64,000 nucleotides of DNA, taken from contig NC_079887.1 of NCBI RefSeq assembly GCF_029227915.1, positions 21,325,650 to 21,389,649 on the forward strand, in the 5' to 3' direction. The DNA is from Hydractinia symbiolongicarpus. Taxonomy: Eukaryota > Cnidaria > Hydrozoa > Anthoathecata > Hydractiniidae. How positions within the stretch are numbered: position 1 is the stretch's first letter; every line of letters starts with the position of its first letter. A program made the translations under genes and the position numbers. The notes under the pieces were generated by a model, which ran no database searches, was not told the DNA's origin, and worked only from the letters and a program-made list of their open reading frames with translations. Positions 21,251-32,689 of the stretch are shown in pieces.

Positions 21251-23029
21251 CACGCACAATGATAAACCCGACCAGTTAAGTCTTAAAATTTAAATTCTAG
21301 AGGTTATGCTCATATATCATTGCACGAAAGAAACAGTTTCACTAAGATATGTCTATAAGACCTTCCTGGCTTCATCAAAAAAGAGGTGATCCGTAAAAAA
21401 ATAGTGGTTGGCCCGAAAGCGTGTCTTTCCTTCATGATTAATCAAACTAAGACAGATCGGTTCAATGAAGGAAGGAAGGTTATTGGAAAAAAAAATATCT
21501 TATTCAAATAATTGTCGCTTTGGTGCCTGAGAGAAGTTTAGCTATACCGTTATAAAAGTACAACGCTATCCCGCGCATATTGTTGGACATGCAAAGAATA
21601 TTGAACAGCATTTTACTACAACAAAATTGTCGTCGGAAATAGGCCCTGATATAGACAATGGAGTGTGCATAGACAATGGAGTGTGCATAGAAGATGGAGT
21701 CACAATAAAAACATCCTCGCGGGAATTATGACTCAGGTTAACAAAGTTAACACTTGGACCGCAAGAGGTTACACAGTCAAAGATACTTAAAAACCAAGAA
21801 GAGCAACTAAACGATCTGGACAACTTATTAAATTCCTAAAAACCCTAGTGGCACTATTAAGGGGTAAAAGAGAAATTACACAACCGTTTGGGTTTTCGAT
21901 AGTGAAAATAAGAGGGAAAATGAAACAGATTCCAATCTCTTTGACATAACACTGATTGTGTTAACATATCCGCGAGAATAATTCGTATTAAAGAATATGC
22001 GCGACTACCACGCTTCTTAAGATAATAAATGGATTAAAATTCAACAATGCCCTTATTGAGCACTTATTTTAAAACATGTAGTAAAATTGAGCTGACATGG
22101 CACTAAATAAATAAATTACGGAAGATCAATAATGTCCCTTAAAAATCGAATGACGTCAAATGTTATTAATTAAGAAAAAAGGTAACTATGCTTCCGATTT
22201 GATCTATGGCGTAATTTCTTCGTGAATGATAACATTCTAAAAGAGATGCAGCAAGCTCGTGTGGGTATAGTAGAGATTATATAATAACATATTTTTACTA
22301 CAAATTGTACATAAGGCTGATGTGCATTTATCAAAGGACCAACACGGCGGTATGTTGGAAAGCAATTGAACCCATGTGATTTTTTAGGATGGGTGTCGTT
22401 TTTAGGTAATCTGTAGCATGGTTCCTGGTTGTAGCTGCTAAAATGTTTTTTGCTGTCGATTAACCACAGTATCACACTAATCACAATGCAGTATAAATCA
22501 ATATGAATTACACAAACAGTTAATGAAGGCACTTGCAAGGTAGAAGTATTACAGTTAGGAGGATGTCAATTAAAATATGATCAAATAAGCCAATTGCAAC
22601 AGCGTAAATCTTATTTCAGAAGTATAAATCTTTATGACAACTACAGTACGACGCTGATCACAGAAGCAGTTTAAGAAGACACTAACAAGCTAGAAAGATG
22701 AATATATTATTTTAATCAGGTAGAATTTTTGCTTCTGTAAAGATACGTAAAAATTGTTATTAGCCATGTGTATTTTGTATAGTTAAAAAATTGTGCAGAC
22801 TTTTTTATTTAAACTACGAACTTATTTTTATAAACTTGCACGACTTCCTCACGCAACAGTCGCTTTCTTGCTTCAAATCACAGCAACAAAAAGAAGAAAT
22901 TTTGATTCCAGTGGTCCAAGTTAGTTTAGTTTATGTCTAATGACATTGCTTATCAAAACCGTAAAATATTGTGGAATGATTAAACACTAATAAAGTAAAT
23001 GAAACAACTAAGATTTGCGGTTTTACATA
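21251..23029. other. Long interval without recognised gene
   Basis: I find no protein family, tRNA or transposon end in this AT-rich stretch. A short tandem repeat of the 18-bp unit ATAGACAATGGAGTGTGC (about 2.5 copies) lies at 21654-21706. The remaining short open frames have no family signature. Confidence 0.4.
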
Positions 23030-23600
23030 TATCTAATCATACTGCATGTGTTCAATTACTACTTTCTGGTGATATTGACATTAAATCTGGACCTATTCAA
23101 AAGTTTGTTTGTCAGGTGTGTTAAAAACAGTGAGAAAAATACTAACAACTTTAGTTCAGACTTGTTTTAAGTGCACACTCTCTATAATGTCGTTTTTCAA
23201 TTGCCTGTTGGGGGCTTCAGACGAGTTTTTCATTTTGGATAAAAAAGTTAAATAAACATTGCAACTAATTGTCAATAGCTCATCTGAATGAAAGTTTCAC
23301 ATGAAACTTTGATCACTTTGAAGTTATGCTAAAGAGTCATGAATCTGATGTTATAACTTTATCTGAATTTTGGTTAAGACAACGTTGCTAAAACCTTCAC
23401 AAATATCGGGATAAAGTTCAGCTAAATTACCAGAGACAAAACCAAGATATATGAAAACGTCAGTACGATATAAATAGAGGAAAGAGACACATAAGCTTGA
23501 TGAAACATAGAAGATCAGAAGCTCAAAGTTAAATGTAAAAATAACACCATCTTTATAGGTGCAAGTCGGAATATGTACCAACTCAGATCATGATAAATTG
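23030..23600 (+). pseudogene. CR1/L2-like LINE ORF2 start (2A-like and endonuclease remnant)
   Basis: The plus strand reads LLLSGDIDIKSGPIQKFVC, which resembles the degraded N-terminal 'GDIExNPGP' 2A-like peptide and Cys-rich start of CR1/jockey-type LINE proteins. Next, with stops, come ASDEFFILDKKVK and HFEVMLKSHESDVITLSEFW, the start of an apurinic-endonuclease domain (DVITLSExW). The rest is missing. It is short and badly decayed, so the clade is only approximate. Confidence 0.5.
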
Positions 23601-23617
23601 GAACGAACCGATCGATT

Positions 23618-24109
<492 letters not shown>

Positions 24110-24511
24110 TGACACAAGCAATTTATCTTCTACATCGACTAAATATCTGGATGTAACGAATTCGTTAGAATTGCACAAACCATTACGAAACTAACTGACA
24201 TAGGGGATAATGCGTGAACCTTTTTAAAAGTAATTTTTGAGGTGGTCATTTCCTGCGATGAAATAAGTAATCACGATACACCTTTTTCTATTGTGAATTA
24301 TTACAGTTTTTTCAAATTTATGACATCGTTGTTTGTTTTGTCGTTGTCAGATTTGTTAGAACGAGAGTTTTCTCCAAATTAATGCATATGTGGTCAGCTT
24401 TTATTACATGTTTCGAAGACGCTGCTATTACCACTAGATGCTGAAAACACGTGCAAAAATAAGTGCCTTGTTAAAGAAATTTAAGAGTTTGGAAGTACTA
24501 CTAGCTGTCTG
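24110..24511. other. Interval without recognised gene
   Basis: Unique AT-rich sequence between the SINE tail and the CCCAGC-ended element. No open frame or repeat recognised. Confidence 0.4.
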
Positions 24512-25311
24512 CCCAGCTGGCACAAGACGTTTTAAAGACGCCTTTTCTGGAGCTTTTTTGCGCATGAAATATGCGCGCACCCGAAATACGTCTTTTCAAC
24601 GTCTTTAAAACGCATGTGTCAGACGCGCATTTTAAAGGCGTCTTTAATGCGTCTTTTTCAGGCACGGTCTTTTTCGTTTGTGATAAAAGACGTCTTGAAG
24701 ACGTCTTTTTCGTGCATAATTAAGACGCGCATTTGAAAGACGCAAAAAAGATCGAAAAAAGACCGGTTTTTATTCGTGATATAATTGGTCTACTATTTCT
24801 CCGCGGGTAACATGTTTAATTACTTCTTTCATGTAAAAACGGTAATGCCAATAAAAAATATATCTCACAATAACTTGATTTTAAAAACTTGTATTGTATT
24901 AAAATAGCAGGGTATATCTGTATTTATCATTAGAAAGAGTGATTAAAGAGTAAAAAACTTAATTATTACCCCCGTCTGTACAATTTTAAATGTCTGAAGT
25001 GGCGGTAACTTTTAAACAAAACCAAGTCGAGAAAGGAAACCGGTTGGTTGCAGAAAGTAATTTAAAATTGTTTTTGTTTTTATTTGCATTATTCATCAAA
25101 TGAGTTCCGGCAATATGGTAGCCCGATATAGAGCTGAGGCTTGTTTCTTCTTAAAATTGATCGTGTTTTTTCATGAGCACCAAAAAAGTTATCTTTTTAT
25201 TTTGTGAAGCGAGTTTGGGGACTAAGAGCTATTGATCGTATGCAGTTAAGGTCATGTATATATATTTATTTTATTGTTTACTTTTTTTACTGTTAGAGCT
25301 AGTAGCTATGC

Positions 25312-25365
25312 TAGCTGCAACCCTGGAAAAATAGTGAAAAATATTTTTTTCCAGGGTTGTAGCTA
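25312..25365. repeat. 20-bp hairpin
   Basis: TAGCTGCAACCCTGGAAAAA at 25312-25331 pairs with TTTTTCCAGGGTTGTAGCTA at 25346-25365 with one mismatch and a 14-base loop. It lies inside the CCCAGC-ended element. It could be a folded RNA or the relic of a small foldback insertion. Confidence 0.6.
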
Positions 25366-25968
25366 GGTGTTTCTAGCCAGTTAGTGTAGCCATAAGTCTC
25401 ATAGAGCTAAGTTTTACGTGCTGTCTAAAGAGAAAATAGCTAGTCACAAAAGTTTATAGTTATACCAGCTAGCTAGCAAACATTTATAAGCATTTTACAC
25501 CCAAAAGCCACCACAACACCCACACAAACCCTGTTGATTCTGCGTGACTTGTACAATTGAATTTTTAAATTAAACAAAAGTATTTACATCACAAAAAGTA
25601 CCTGTGTCTTAACAATATTTTCAAAATAAGATTATTAGAAAGTCATACAAAATACAGAGAAATATTTGTGACATCTTGCAGCTATTTCTTAAGGCAAAAT
25701 GACATATACTTTGCCGGTCACAGACACGTTTCTGTAACTTGACCTGAACTAAAAGCTGACGTTTCTTAAAAATTATTTAACTAAATATTTTATTAAGAAC
25801 ATTGATGAATAAATCTTCACTTTCTTAAATAAGTCTTGTAACTATAACTTTAGAGTGGATCTGTCTCTACTTAATGGAAATTGTCAAGCTATTTTAAATT
25901 TTATCCACAGGCTAGCTATATTTTTAACATTACATCAATTCTAGCTAAGCATTAAATTTATTTCAGAA

Positions 25969-26136
25969 ATGGATAAGTCAAAAATCTCACAATCGTCTTT
26001 TTTTTCAGACACTATTGCACGAAAGTACCCTGCAGCCACCGAGAAGGATGTGCGCAATCAAATTGCAATAAAGCTAAAAAACGCCCCTGATCAAAAGGGC
26101 GGTGCCGGTCGCCAAAAAGCAAACCAGCCAGAATGA
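25969..26136 (+). CDS. Small 55-residue frame in the CCCAGC-ended element
   Basis: ATG at 25969 directly follows a pyrimidine-rich tract and AG (TTTATTTCAGAA), so it may begin at a splice acceptor. The peptide starts MDKSKISQSSFFSDTIARK, contains PAATEKDVRNQIAIKL, and ends GGAGRQKANQPE. It is basic and soluble, with codon use less AT-rich than the flanks. I do not recognise a family. It could be one exon of a longer transposon protein or a chance frame. Confidence 0.3.
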   Translation: MDKSKISQSSFFSDTIARKYPAATEKDVRNQIAIKLKNAPDQKGGAGRQKANQPE

Positions 26137-27744
26137 AATATTTAATATTTTTGTTATTGTTTTTCTGTTTGTTTATTTCGCTCCACAGGATTTGGAACTG
26201 TTAGTCTTTATTTATTTATCACGAGCATTTATACAGGATAGTCATTCAAAAACTACCGTAGTTTGTCTAATTTAACACGCCCTCTAATTGTAATTTATTA
26301 CCAAGACAGACTTATTCTTTTTACATATCAGTACAGTACGCTCTGGGAAAGTGGAACCTACCTGTGGCGGAAAACATTGAAAGAGCCCGAAAAAAAATCT
26401 ATCCGACTTAGTAGAAGTACCATGGTTCTTCTAACAAGATTTATAAAAAAAGTAAAAAAGCAAATTATGTTTGGTCACAGTATTTCTATAACATAAGGCA
26501 GATAATATAATTTGAAAAAAATTCTTATTTTCTGAGCTTTAAATTTTTTGCCTTTTATTAACGCGTGTTTAGTTTCGTTCCAGTTTCTATTTTATTTCCC
26601 TTTAATTATTAACGCATGAAAATAATTATTTTTATAATTAGAAAAACTACGGTACCTTAACTTGTAAGTAAGTATTCAAATATAATTAGCGATTCTAGAC
26701 TCACATTATTTGGTCCTTAATCTATGGGGGAATTCAGACTGAGTACTAAGCCTCAACGTTCTTTTAAACTAGGTTCTCATAGAAAGAAAAACGTGTAGTA
26801 ACCAACTAATTTGAGCAAATACTGATGTTTAACTGCTGTGAATAAAATTATTGTAAATTTGTTGTTATTTATGATATTTATGATTTTAAAGAAAATATTA
26901 CAAAAAGATAAAGTTATACAGTTTTACTGCATTTCTAACCCCTCTAAGGACAAAGGTTGTTTGAGCAGCTTTATAGAATGACTTTATTTACGAGTTTACG
27001 TCTTATTTGCCACTAAAAAAGACGCAAACATTTAAGACCTAAAAAAGACGCACTTAAAACGCATTTAAAAAAACGTCTTTAAAAAGCATTACAAAGACGT
27101 CTTTAAGACTGCAAAAAGACGTTTTAAGACGCACAAAAAGACGCCATAAAGACGCACAAAAAGACGTCGGAAAAGCGGACATTTAAGACCTAGAAAAGAC
27201 GCATTTAAGACGCATTTGAAAGATGTCTTTAAACCGCATTTGGAAGACGTCTTAAAAACTTAAAAAAAGACGTCTTTACGACGCACGGAAAAGACGTCGT
27301 AAAGACGCACGAAAAAAGACGTCAGGAAAGCGGACATTTAAGACCAAAATGAGACGCCAAAAAGACGCACGGAAATGCGTCTTAAAGACGTTTTAAAGAC
27401 GTTTTTTTTGCCGGCTGGGTGTAGTCACCTCGAAAGTTTTGAGCTTGGTATCGCCTATCTCATTAATGTTCGAAAACGATTCCCTTATGCCATATCAGAT
27501 TGCTTCAAGTATTTAGAAGTTTGTGAAAAATGTAGAGAAATACATTGACAAAAATGTGGCAGAAATTAGGTGCAATGCTGAAAAATTTGTGAATTTCTTT
27601 GAGGTATTGGATAGCGAAGAACCACTCAAACTAGGAAGAAAAATGAGCATGATATAGAAGTTCTATCCAAATGCATGACATGAACAAACCAGGAAGAAAA
27701 ATAATCCCTATTTCTTTTATCAGCCAAGCAACTCCTACAACAAC

Positions 27745-28431
27745 TTGGCAGTGAACGAAAGGATTGAGACGATGACATCTTTCAACAACAACGAGCAATA
27801 TGGGACGGAATTGACATGCCTGCTAGCGAACAAAAGAAAACGAAATTTGGGTTCTCTTTCTCGTTTGAGCCCATTCGTGGATGAAAATTCTATCATACGA
27901 GTTGGTGGGCGAATTGGAAAATCGTCAAGTCTGGATTGGAGGATAAAAGAATCCCATCATTTTGCCAAAAATGCATCCTATTACAGAATTGGTGATACAA
28001 TATCACCACAAGACGGTGAAACCTGGTGGTCGAGATGCAACGTTAAACGACAGAGGTATCATGATTGTTAATGCAAGTTCATGTGTCCGAAACTAAATCT
28101 TTAAATGTGTTACATGCAGGAAGTTTAAAGGACGATTCGGTGAATAAGGAATGGCAGATTTACCATCAGAGCCATTTACCATTGTAAAGAAGCTGCACCT
28201 TTCACGTATTCAGGAGTGGACATGTTTGGTCCATTTTTGATCAAAGAAGGAAGAAAGGAACTTAAACGCTACGGCGTTTATTTACCTGCTTCTGTAGTCG
28301 AGCCATTCATTTGGAAAGTACAAACAGTCTCAAGACTAATTCTTTCGGACAGTAGCAATAAGAAAGTAATTTACAAAGAGGTGGCAAGCCACCGCAATGA
28401 TGAACTCAACCTGTTACGTCTTTGGAAATGA
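27745..28431 (+). pseudogene. BEL/Pao retrotransposon integrase fragment
   Basis: Plus-strand frames give LSRLSPFVDENSIIRVGGRI, the Zn-binding linker of BEL/Pao polyproteins. Then come PGGRDATLNDRG, IVNASSCVRKLN and, after frameshifts, APFTYSGVDMFGPFLIKEGR with KELKRYGVYL, which is the first catalytic Asp region of the integrase (GVDxFGP). Protease, RT and LTRs are not seen. Several frameshifts and a stop at about 28068 make it a relic. Confidence 0.75.
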
Positions 28432-30170
28432 CCTAGAGGTTGTACTCCTCTAGAGAAAATGCCTCTAAAAGCACAATTCTCCCTTTTTACAAGGAATTAA
28501 TTAAAAAATATAAAAAAATAAAAAGTACACAACACATTTGAAAAGATGAACAGAACTTTAACCAAGGGCAGGTAGATTTCGACCCATATTTCTGAACCTA
28601 ACTACCCTGGATGTCCAGCTGTGTCACCTATCTTCCTAAAGTAAACTTTGACCACTTTCTGTTCAACTGTGCTATTCTTTGTTTTTAACTCAGGTAATAA
28701 GTGGAGTCGCTACTTTCCAAAGACAAGATCATGTGTGATCAAACCCCTTCCTAACTTAATTTTTATTTGATTTTCTTTTTATTTTCGACTGGGGTAAAGT
28801 GGAGTCGTCACTTTTTAAAGACAAGACTGAGTGTAGTCAAGCCCCCTTGCTGACTCATTCCGGTTAAAATATTCTTATCTCAGCTCTTCTAAAAAGAAAA
28901 CATATGACTCGTGACTGTTAATAAGGCGGCCATCACAGAAAATTACTGCTCTATCGTTGCAATGTATCCACCTGTGTACCATTTGGTCAAAGGCTATGGT
29001 TGTGTAGTGACCATTATTTAAGTTGCCGTAATGGTTGATAATAGCCCTTAATTGAAAATTTTTACGAAATTTCACTTCTCCATCTGCGGTTAAAGGTATG
29101 GAAAGGGTACCAGGGTAAGCAGTAATACGAGAGGCAATTTTTGACACAAGGCCGTTGGCACTGGCAAAACGTTTTAGCTGTAAAATGAGATGGGAACCGC
29201 ACGACACTACCTCTTTTTCAACTAGAGCAGTTTGATAAGCGTTGCAAACATGGCAGACGTAGGCATTGGTGTCTGACAACTCCTCGCTTTCGAAGAAATT
29301 ATCTAAGGAAGATTGTAACGTAGGGTGCAGAGAAAGTTGGATGCATGGTGCTATAACTTCTGAGGAGCTGGTAATATGACATGAATTGCAAGTGGTTGAT
29401 GTCTTGATGCCAATACTAAAAAGACTTCCAAGAAATGGAAAGTCTAATGACAGACCAGATAGGAGATATTCAAGAACCTCGGGGACGTCGTGCTGAGCAA
29501 AGATATTAAATGCACTTCCCTTTGCAGTTGAGATATGATGTTTTATAGCACGCAATAAATGGGAGGGATCAATTGGACTTCTAGAAACAGCCAAACTTTG
29601 AAGAACACCAACAAATGCTTCGCCTAGCTTTGAGGTTGTTTTGCTGACAGAAATGGCTTCTTTAACTTTTGGAAGGTTATAAAAACATTGTAAGATTGCA
29701 GGAGTTTGCATAACATGTGTTTCCCAAGTTTTTTAGACCGCTATTCTTAAAATCAGGGTTAGATGGAAATGCGACTGTTGTTTTGGAAGACCTTGTAGCA
29801 AGTTTTGTGTGATTTGCGGAAGATTTCTCAGATTTTTATTTCTTACACTCCATATTTGTAAGAGAAGAAACTTCAGGAATTATTGGGGCCTTTTCAGGCT
29901 CAACCCAAGTGGTAGAATTTCGAGACATCCAGATGTAAAAAGAAGCACTCATGGAGGTAAAAGTTAGGGATTTTAATAGGAAACGTAAAGGCTTGTTAGG
30001 GAAACCAAGGCGTCGAAAACAGGTCCTTACTGATTCTGAACAGAAACCCCTTGCACTTTAACAGATTGATTGCAAGACCCTGCATTGGGGGTCAGGCATG
30101 ATGCATCCTGTGTACTGGTCTTTTGATGTTGTTAATATGATAGGTACTTTTTGAATACTTGTCTTAGTTA
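28432..30170 (-). mobile_element. REL-USP LINE copy 3
   Basis: A minus-strand copy starts at about 30170 (AAGTATTCAAAAAGTACC) in the REL domain, runs through the USP domain to the stop at 28875, and has a roughly 440-base 3' UTR ending with AGGAGTACAACCTCTAGG near 28432. The same unit, in plus orientation and almost identical over more than 1.5 kb, occupies 62462-64000. Both begin at the same point. Confidence 0.8.
28875..29990 (-). pseudogene. LINE REL tail plus USP peptidase domain (copy 3)
   Basis: The REL tail SASFYIWMSRNSTTW (about 29950) is followed by a roughly 70-residue linker and the USP Cys box SGLKNLGNTCYANS near 29725. A 4-base insertion there shifts the frame. The rest is a single open frame of 278 codons (29711-28875) with FAQHDVPEVLEYLL (Q-box region), the Zn-finger pairs TTCNSC and YVCHVC, SCGSHLILQLKRFA, and the His box INHYGNLNNGHYTTIAFDQ. 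It ends with HRWIHCNDRAVIFC (active-site Asp/Asn region) and SYVFFLEEL. All USP catalytic elements are therefore present apart from the frameshift. A stop in the linker (near 29843) also occurs. USPs remove ubiquitin; here the substrate could be RT machinery or host defence factors, which is speculative. Confidence 0.8.
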
Positions 30171-30181
30171 GACAGGATACC

Positions 30182-30263
30182 TGTCTCTCTTTTCTGCTCT
30201 CGCGCTGTCCTGCTTTTTTAACCCTGCTTTTTTTACCGCGCTATCGCTGAAAAGAGAGACAGG
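30182..30263. repeat. Inverted repeat upstream of RecQ-like gene
   Basis: CCTGTCTCTCTTTTC near 30182 is the reverse complement of GAAAAGAGAGACAGG near 30249, a 15-bp hairpin with a 50-base spacer. It sits between the LINE copy and the helicase gene. It may be part of the end of the element that carries the helicase. Confidence 0.5.
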
Positions 30264-30440
30264 ACTAACCTACCGTAGGAATGCAACTGCTACTTTCTGA
30301 TTGGCTAATTTTTGCAGGGCAGTTGCGCAACAATTTTGTTGATCCGTGGCCGTATCAACTAAACTAATAAAGAAAGCTACACCCTTTTAATTATATTATA
30401 GTGAGGCTGATGATTAAAATTATGGATTTAATTTATTTCA

Positions 30441-32491
30441 TTGAACATGGCGACTGTTTCGGATGTTTCAAAAGTCATCTCAAACATTTTAGTTCCACTT
30501 TCTTTTTCAATTAAACCCAAACAATTAGAAGCTGTGGTAAATATTTTAAATGGAGTCGATACCTTGTGTATTTTTCCAACGTGTTATGGTAAAAGTTTAA
30601 TCTACCAACTTTTACCAAGTGTGTGTTTGGAGTTAAATATAGCACCTTCACCACTTGTTTTAGTCGTTTCTCCTCTTATTTCTTTAATCCAAGATCAAGT
30701 TTCATCTGCAAATTCGTTAAGTGCGTTAGGATTAAAGGCTTCCAAACTAGATTGCGATGATTATGGGGATATTATATCTGGCAATTTCAATATTTTGATT
30801 GGCACACCTGAATCTTGGCTTAATAATGCCAGGTGGAGAAAGTTTCTCTCATCTAAATTTGTACTGGACAATGCTGTTTGCCTTGTTGTGGATGAAGTAC
30901 ACAAAGTGTCATGGTATGGTATTTTTATTATTGGTGCCCCAAAGAAAGCATTTTCAGAATGTATGTTTTGTATAATAACATCGTCCATCATAATATGATG
31001 CTAGATATAACTAAATCTGACCCCATGATATTCCTCTATGCATCTTTAGTTTTTAGCGAGAGAAAAGAGAGTGTAGTTTAATGCAAAACAGCATGAACTT
31101 TACTGTACATGCAGATGCAGGCTCATTTTCTGCCACTCTCTGTAAAAGATGAAAACGTTTTCCATTTTTTGAACCAAGTTTTATTTTATAGCTTTATAAT
31201 GTTTATATATCCTTATCTTAGGGGTGCCTCACCAATGAGCAATGAGGACAAGCCATTCAGAGAAGCATTTGGTAGAATCAGTGAAATGCGGTCTATCTGT
31301 CGTCAAGATTTACCTATTCTTTCCCTCAGTGCCGCTGTGGATGTTGATTTGACCCAGCTTGTTATCGGAAGTTGCGGATTATCAAAAAAACTGAGAGTAA
31401 TATCAGTATGTAGTGACAGACAAAATATACGATTGTGTGTTTTGAATATTTCCAGTAGGGAAAATGTCCAATGTCTGAAAAGGATTGTTGACACTTTTTT
31501 ATCAGAGGTTTCTGATACACATAAGGTAATAATTTACTGTCGATCAGTGACTTTGTGTGGTTTTGTTTACTACCACGTTCGTAAGATGATTGAACGAGAA
31601 ACTTTGAAATCTACCGACTAAATTGCCTTATTTCACTGTGGAACATTGGAAGCCCAAAAATCGAATGTTTTATCAGCCCTGACATCAGACACAGGTACTA
31701 TTCGGTTGGTAGTTGCAACAAGTTCACTTGGTTGTGGTGTTAACATGAAGAACGTTAAATTTGTTGTTCATTATGGTCCAGCATATGACACCGCTGATTA
31801 TTGCCAACAGGTTGGCCGAGCAGGACGGAACATTGAAGGACTTTGCCATGCAGTACTATATGTCTTTCCACAGGGCAGAGGAAATGTAAATAATTCTATG
31901 GTATCCTACATTCAGAGCCATGAAAAGAGTTGCTTGAGGACATCACTGTACACTCCATTCAATGAAGACGGAAACAGTGTAATGCCTTTGTCACCTGGCC
32001 ATAACTGTTGTTCATTTTGTGCAAGGAAATGTGAGTGTGATGAATGTCCGTTGTTTCCCTTTGAAATTGTAACAGAAGAAAAAGAATCCAAATTATTTGG
32101 TAAAAAGATTATACGTGAAATTTCAGAAGATGATAAACAACTTGTCAAAGATATGCTAGTTGAGTACCATGAAACTATATGTTCCAAACCAATGTTACTA
32201 GTGCTTGGAGAAGTGATGACTGGGTTATCAAAGAGTTGTATAAATGAAATTGTTTTGCATTTACCATACATAAATTCAATGGAATATATACAAAATAATC
32301 TCAATCTGGGTACAGATACTTCCAAGGAACTTATGCTGATACTCAATGATGTGTTTCAAGATATTGAAGTTCCAGATGTTCACAAAGAATGTGACGATAG
32401 CATGGAAATCGTTGATAAAACGAATCTAGAGTGTCCTGAATTTTCAGATTTCTCTGAACATGAGTCAAATGACAGTGAACTTGACTATTGA
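30441..32491 (+). pseudogene. RecQ-like superfamily 2 DNA helicase (one in-frame stop)
   Basis: Exon 1 (30441-30915) contains the Q motif region SIKPKQLEAV, Walker A FPTCYGKSLIYQLLP (the usual Gly before Tyr is Cys), motif Ia VVSPLISLIQDQV, IGTPESWL and the DEVH box VVDEVHKVSW. The donor TCATG|GTATGG splices to 31217 in phase (SWGASPMSN). Exon 2 carries FGRISEMRSICRQDLPILSL (motif III region), VIIYCRS, ALFHCGTLE, VVATSSLGCGVNMKNVKFV (motif V) and YCQQVGRAGRN (motif VI). A C-terminal Cys cluster CCSFCARKCECDECP follows (about 32005-32060). The only break is a TAA at 31619. RecQ helicases unwind DNA 3'-5'; here it probably serves a mobile element, since it faces the DUF6589-like gene. The Cys in Walker A might reduce ATP binding. 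Confidence 0.8.
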
Positions 32492-32689
32492 TTTTTTTTA
32501 ATGACAAACTGAATTTAGAACCTATTCTCACACTTAAACTCTACTAAAAATGGCTTTAATAACAAATCACAAAAGATAGGCCCTATTTCAATCTCCAAAA
32601 TGTCCTACTTTATTAAGTTAGTATGTACAATATACAAAGTTATAAAATATAATGCAAAAAACGAAATATGAAAAAGTAAATAAATAGGT

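Larger units (their letters stand above)
24512..27419. mobile_element. 2.9-kb element with CCCAGC ends and GACGTC-rich inverted arms
   Basis: The left end is CCCAGCTGGCA at 24512 and the right end is TGCCGGCTGGG-like at 27409-27419, an inverted pair (CCCAGCYGGCA). The first roughly 260 bases and the last roughly 420 bases are packed with AAAGACGC, AAGACGTCTTT and TTTAAGACG words in inverted arrangement. Such dense subterminal repeats are typical binding sites for a transposase. The interior has one short candidate exon (25969-26136) and otherwise non-coding sequence, so the element is probably non-autonomous. A target duplication is not clear (TCTG left, TGTA right). I cannot name its superfamily. 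Confidence 0.6.

Noticed and set aside
26990-27400. Repeated AAAGACGC words suggesting a CRISPR-like array
   Set aside because: Repeats are short, irregularly spaced, in both orientations and mirrored at the other end of a eukaryotic element; no spacers of constant length.
28432-30170. A host USP gene family unrelated to transposons
   Set aside because: All USP copies here carry the LINE REL tail upstream and the LINE 3' UTR downstream, and are scattered and truncated like retrocopies.
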